Part shown: positions 34,166-35,953 of the stretch, in pieces
Layout of the letters: each line of letters begins with the position of its first letter
Numbering within the stretch: position 1 is the first letter of the stretch
Origin: Rhodospirillales bacterium
GTDB taxonomy: Bacteria > Pseudomonadota > Alphaproteobacteria > Reyranellales > Reyranellaceae
Length of the DNA stretch: 35,953 nt
Direction of reading: 5' to 3'
NCBI GenBank assembly: GCA_947466085.1
Contig: CANIEC010000031.1
Span: forward strand, 1-35,953
Made by a program: the position numbers and the translations under genes
Notes under the pieces: model-generated
Databases searched by the model: none
Told to the model about the DNA's origin: nothing
What the model saw: the letters and a program-made list of their open reading frames with translations, nothing else

Positions 34166-34699
34166 TCAACTCCCCGGTGCCCGCCGCAGTTCCAGCACGA
34201 CCCGGCCGACCCGGAGGCCCCATTTGCCGACGGTGGCCTTGTTGATCAGGGAGCCGTCGGGGTTCAGCGCCAGCACGTCGGAGAAGTCGACGGTCCAGCC
34301 GCCCAGGCTCACCGAGTATTCCAGCCGCACCGCCTTGCCCTCGGTCCAGGCCCGCGCCTGGCCGACCACGTCCTCGCGCATGCCGGTGTAGACGCCGGGC
34401 GCGGTGCGCTCGAGCCGCCAGGTCTTGCGGTCCTTCTCGCCGTCGGCATAGGCGAAATCCTCGACCAGGGTCAGCGTCTTGCCGTCCCAGGTGCCGTCGA
34501 TGACGACGTCGAAGCGGCGTTCCGAGCCGGTCCAGCTGTTGGTGAACACGCCCTGCCCGACCGTGCGGCCGGGGAAGAACTGTTCCAGCACCAGCGGCGG
34601 GGACGAGGCGGCGACGGTCGCGTCCGGCGGCGAGGCGCAGGCGCCCAGCATTGCGAGCAGGCCGAGCAGGGAGAATCGGGACGGCAAGGTGGATGTCAT
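34166..34699 (-). CDS. DUF3833 family lipoprotein
   Basis: 177 residues. A lipoprotein signal with lipobox LGAC (Cys21) is followed by the DUF3833 pattern: LVLEQFFPGRTVGQGVFTN, FDVVIDGTWDGKTLTLVEDFAYADGEKDRKTW, TGMREDVVGQA. Members are lipocalin-like and of unknown function; they sometimes accompany cyclopropane-lipid or photosensory operons, none of which is seen here. The ATG at 34699 gives the full lipoprotein signal; no clear ribosome binding site. Convergent with the GST gene, across a palindrome. Confidence 0.88.
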   Translation of the reverse strand: MTSTLPSRFSLLGLLAMLGACASPPDATVAASSPPLVLEQFFPGRTVGQGVFTNSWTGSERRFDVVIDGTWDGKTLTLVEDFAYADGEKDRKTWRLERTAPGVYTGMREDVVGQARAWTEGKAVRLEYSVSLGGWTVDFSDVLALNPDGSLINKATVGKWGLRVGRVVLELRRAPGS

Positions 34700-34804
34700 G
34701 GCGGTTGTACGCCGGGGAACACCTCGCCGGATCACCCCCGGATCATCCACTTGTCGCCCCGCGCCCTGCCGCGCACAGTCCGCCCGACGAATCGGAGGAC
34801 ATGA

Positions 34805-35752
34805 ATGCTCGACGCCGAAACCCGCATGCTGCTCGACCTGATGGAGGCGGCCACCAAGGCCGGCCGGCCGAAGCTCGAGACCCTGCCGCACGCGATCGGC
34901 CGCAAGTCGGTCGACAAGATGTCGGAGGACAGCGAGGCCGATCCGCCCGAGGTCGCGGAAACCATCGACGGCGCCTTCGCGGGCCCCGCTGGCGAGATCA
35001 AATACCGCCGCTACCGGCCGCTGGGAGTCGAGGCCGGCAGCCTGCCGACCCTGATCTACTATCACGGCGGCGGCTTCGTGATCGGCACCATCGAAACCCA
35101 CGATTCGACCTGCCGTCGGGTGGCCAACCGCAGCCGCTGCCAGGTGATCTCGATCGACTACCGCCTGTCGCCCGAGCATCCCTTCCCCGCCCCGATCGAC
35201 GACGGAATCGCCGCCTTCCGGCACATCAGGGACAATGCCGCCGCGTTCGGCGCCGACGCCGCGCGCCTTGCGGTCGGCGGCGATTCGGCGGGCGGCGCGA
35301 TCGCCGCCGTCGTGTGCCAGACGATGCGCGACGCGCAGGAAGCCGGCCCCGCCTTCCAGATGCTGATCTATCCCGCGACCGATTCCAGCCGCGACACCGG
35401 CTCACGCAGGGCCTTCGCCGAGGGATACTTCCTCACGAAGAACCTGATGGACTGGTTCTGGGACGCCTATGTGCCGGCCGGCACCGACCTCACCGACCTC
35501 CGCCTGTCGCCGCTGCTGGCCAGGGACTTCACCGGCCTGCCGCCCGCCTTCGTCCTCACCGCCGGCTTCGACCGCCTGCGCGACGAGGGCCGCGCCTATG
35601 CCAACCGCCTGATCGATGCGGGCGTGAAGACGACCTACGTCAACTATCCCGGCACCATCCACGGCTTCTTTACGCTGACGCGGTTCCTGAAGCAGGGCCT
35701 GAAGGCGAACGACGAGGCCGCGGCGGTGATGGGGGCGTTCTTCGGGACGTAG
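34805..35752 (+). CDS. Alpha/beta hydrolase of the hormone-sensitive lipase group
   Basis: 315 residues, cytosolic. The oxyanion motif HGGGF (87-91), the nucleophile box GDSAGG with Ser161, the acid in the FDRLRDEG segment and the catalytic His in TIHGFF mark family IV (HSL-type) esterases; YRLSPEHPFPAP is also diagnostic. It hydrolyses short carboxyl esters; its natural substrate is unknown. GGAGG six bases upstream supports the ATG at 34805 over the out-of-frame ATG at 34801. Divergent from the DUF3833 gene by 105 bases; a palindromic repeat follows. Confidence 0.93.
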   Translation: MLDAETRMLLDLMEAATKAGRPKLETLPHAIGRKSVDKMSEDSEADPPEVAETIDGAFAGPAGEIKYRRYRPLGVEAGSLPTLIYYHGGGFVIGTIETHDSTCRRVANRSRCQVISIDYRLSPEHPFPAPIDDGIAAFRHIRDNAAAFGADAARLAVGGDSAGGAIAAVVCQTMRDAQEAGPAFQMLIYPATDSSRDTGSRRAFAEGYFLTKNLMDWFWDAYVPAGTDLTDLRLSPLLARDFTGLPPAFVLTAGFDRLRDEGRAYANRLIDAGVKTTYVNYPGTIHGFFTLTRFLKQGLKANDEAAAVMGAFFGT

Positions 35753-35762
35753 AACCCAGTCG

Positions 35763-35801
35763 CCCTAACAGACACCCCGTCCACCCTAACAAACACCCGT
35801 C
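35763..35801. repeat. Two-copy direct repeat, CCCTAACA units
   Basis: CCCTAACAGACACCCCGTC is followed directly by a near copy reading CCCTAACAAACACCCGTC. It lies right after the esterase stop and leads into the palindrome at 35798. Confidence 0.6.
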
Positions 35802-35913
35802 GTCCTGAGCGGAGCGCCGCAGGCGCGTAGTCGAAGGACCTTTTTTCGCTTCGACACACTGTGCGCCGGAAGAGAGGTCCTTCGACTGCGCTGCGCTTCG
35901 CTCAGGACGACGG
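35798..35913. repeat. Palindromic repeat, CCGTCGTCCTGAGCG type, with T-run
   Basis: Left arm 35798-35829 (CCGTCGTCCTGAGCGGAGCG...) and right arm 35875-35913 (AGGTCCTTCGACTGCGCTGC...) are inverted copies of the family at 8627 and 11623. The left arm runs into TTTTTT (about 35830-35835). The 40 bases after it to the window end show only short GACGGAGATT direct copies and no gene. Confidence 0.75.
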
Positions 35914-35953
35914 AGATTAATTGAGCGACGGAGATTGAAGGAGACGGACGAAG

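Overview
The window is a GC-rich alphaproteobacterial chromosome segment with housekeeping content. Several conserved alphaproteobacterial gene groups support this: bolA next to a C-terminal J-domain gene, then cobS and cobT; xerD next to accA with aroK-aroB divergent; single-chain methylmalonyl-CoA mutase together with MeaB. The density of palindromic intergenic repeats and the gene content would fit a Reyranella-like or other Rhodospirillales/Hyphomicrobiales soil bacterium, but the genus is a guess. No tRNA, rRNA, CRISPR array, phage or insertion sequence was recognised.

Layout. 1-5.3 kb: a small STAS-like protein (-), a secreted Rap1a/Tai-like protein, a TonB-dependent receptor with a strong promoter overlapped by a Zur-type operator, a tyrosine phosphatase and an epoxide hydrolase-like enzyme. 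5.3-5.8 kb: a gene-free block of nested palindromes. 5.8-12.7 kb: an MFS transporter, a MaoC/FAS1-like hydratase, a GNAT acetyltransferase, a TauD-type dioxygenase divergent from a 2OG-Fe(II) oxygenase overlapped with a TTC38-like TPR protein, and an LLM flavin oxidoreductase. 12.7-16.7 kb: a minus-strand run (a small membrane protein missed by simple gene calling, xerD, accA, then the LLM gene) divergent from aroK-aroB. 16.7-23.8 kb: a CorC/CNNM-type protein, a DUF2889 protein, bolA, the J-domain protein, cobS, cobT and a phytase-like lipoprotein. 23.9-28.8 kb: rpmB, and a minus-strand operon of an Atm1-type ABC exporter, an MFS transporter, meaB and ycgN. 28.9-35.8 kb: a DUF3108 protein, a phaZ-mcm operon (-), a GST, a DUF3833 lipoprotein (-) and an HSL-type esterase.

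How genes work together. A cobalamin theme links cobS/cobT (aerobic cobalt chelation), mcm (adenosylcobalamin-dependent mutase) and meaB (its chaperone GTPase). PhaZ lies directly upstream of mcm, which would join polyhydroxyalkanoate mobilisation to propionyl-CoA use. AroK and AroB give two shikimate-pathway steps. BolA and an Atm1-type exporter point to iron-sulfur or thiol homeostasis. 

I see no wholly new multi-gene system. The most interesting signals are regulatory or structural: the Zur-like tandem operator on the TonB receptor; a promoter and terminator-like hairpin packed into the rpmB leader; palindromic repeats whose arms supply the stop codons of both flanking genes; nested and inverted copies of a 118-bp palindromic mosaic; and the overlapped oxygenase-TPR pair.
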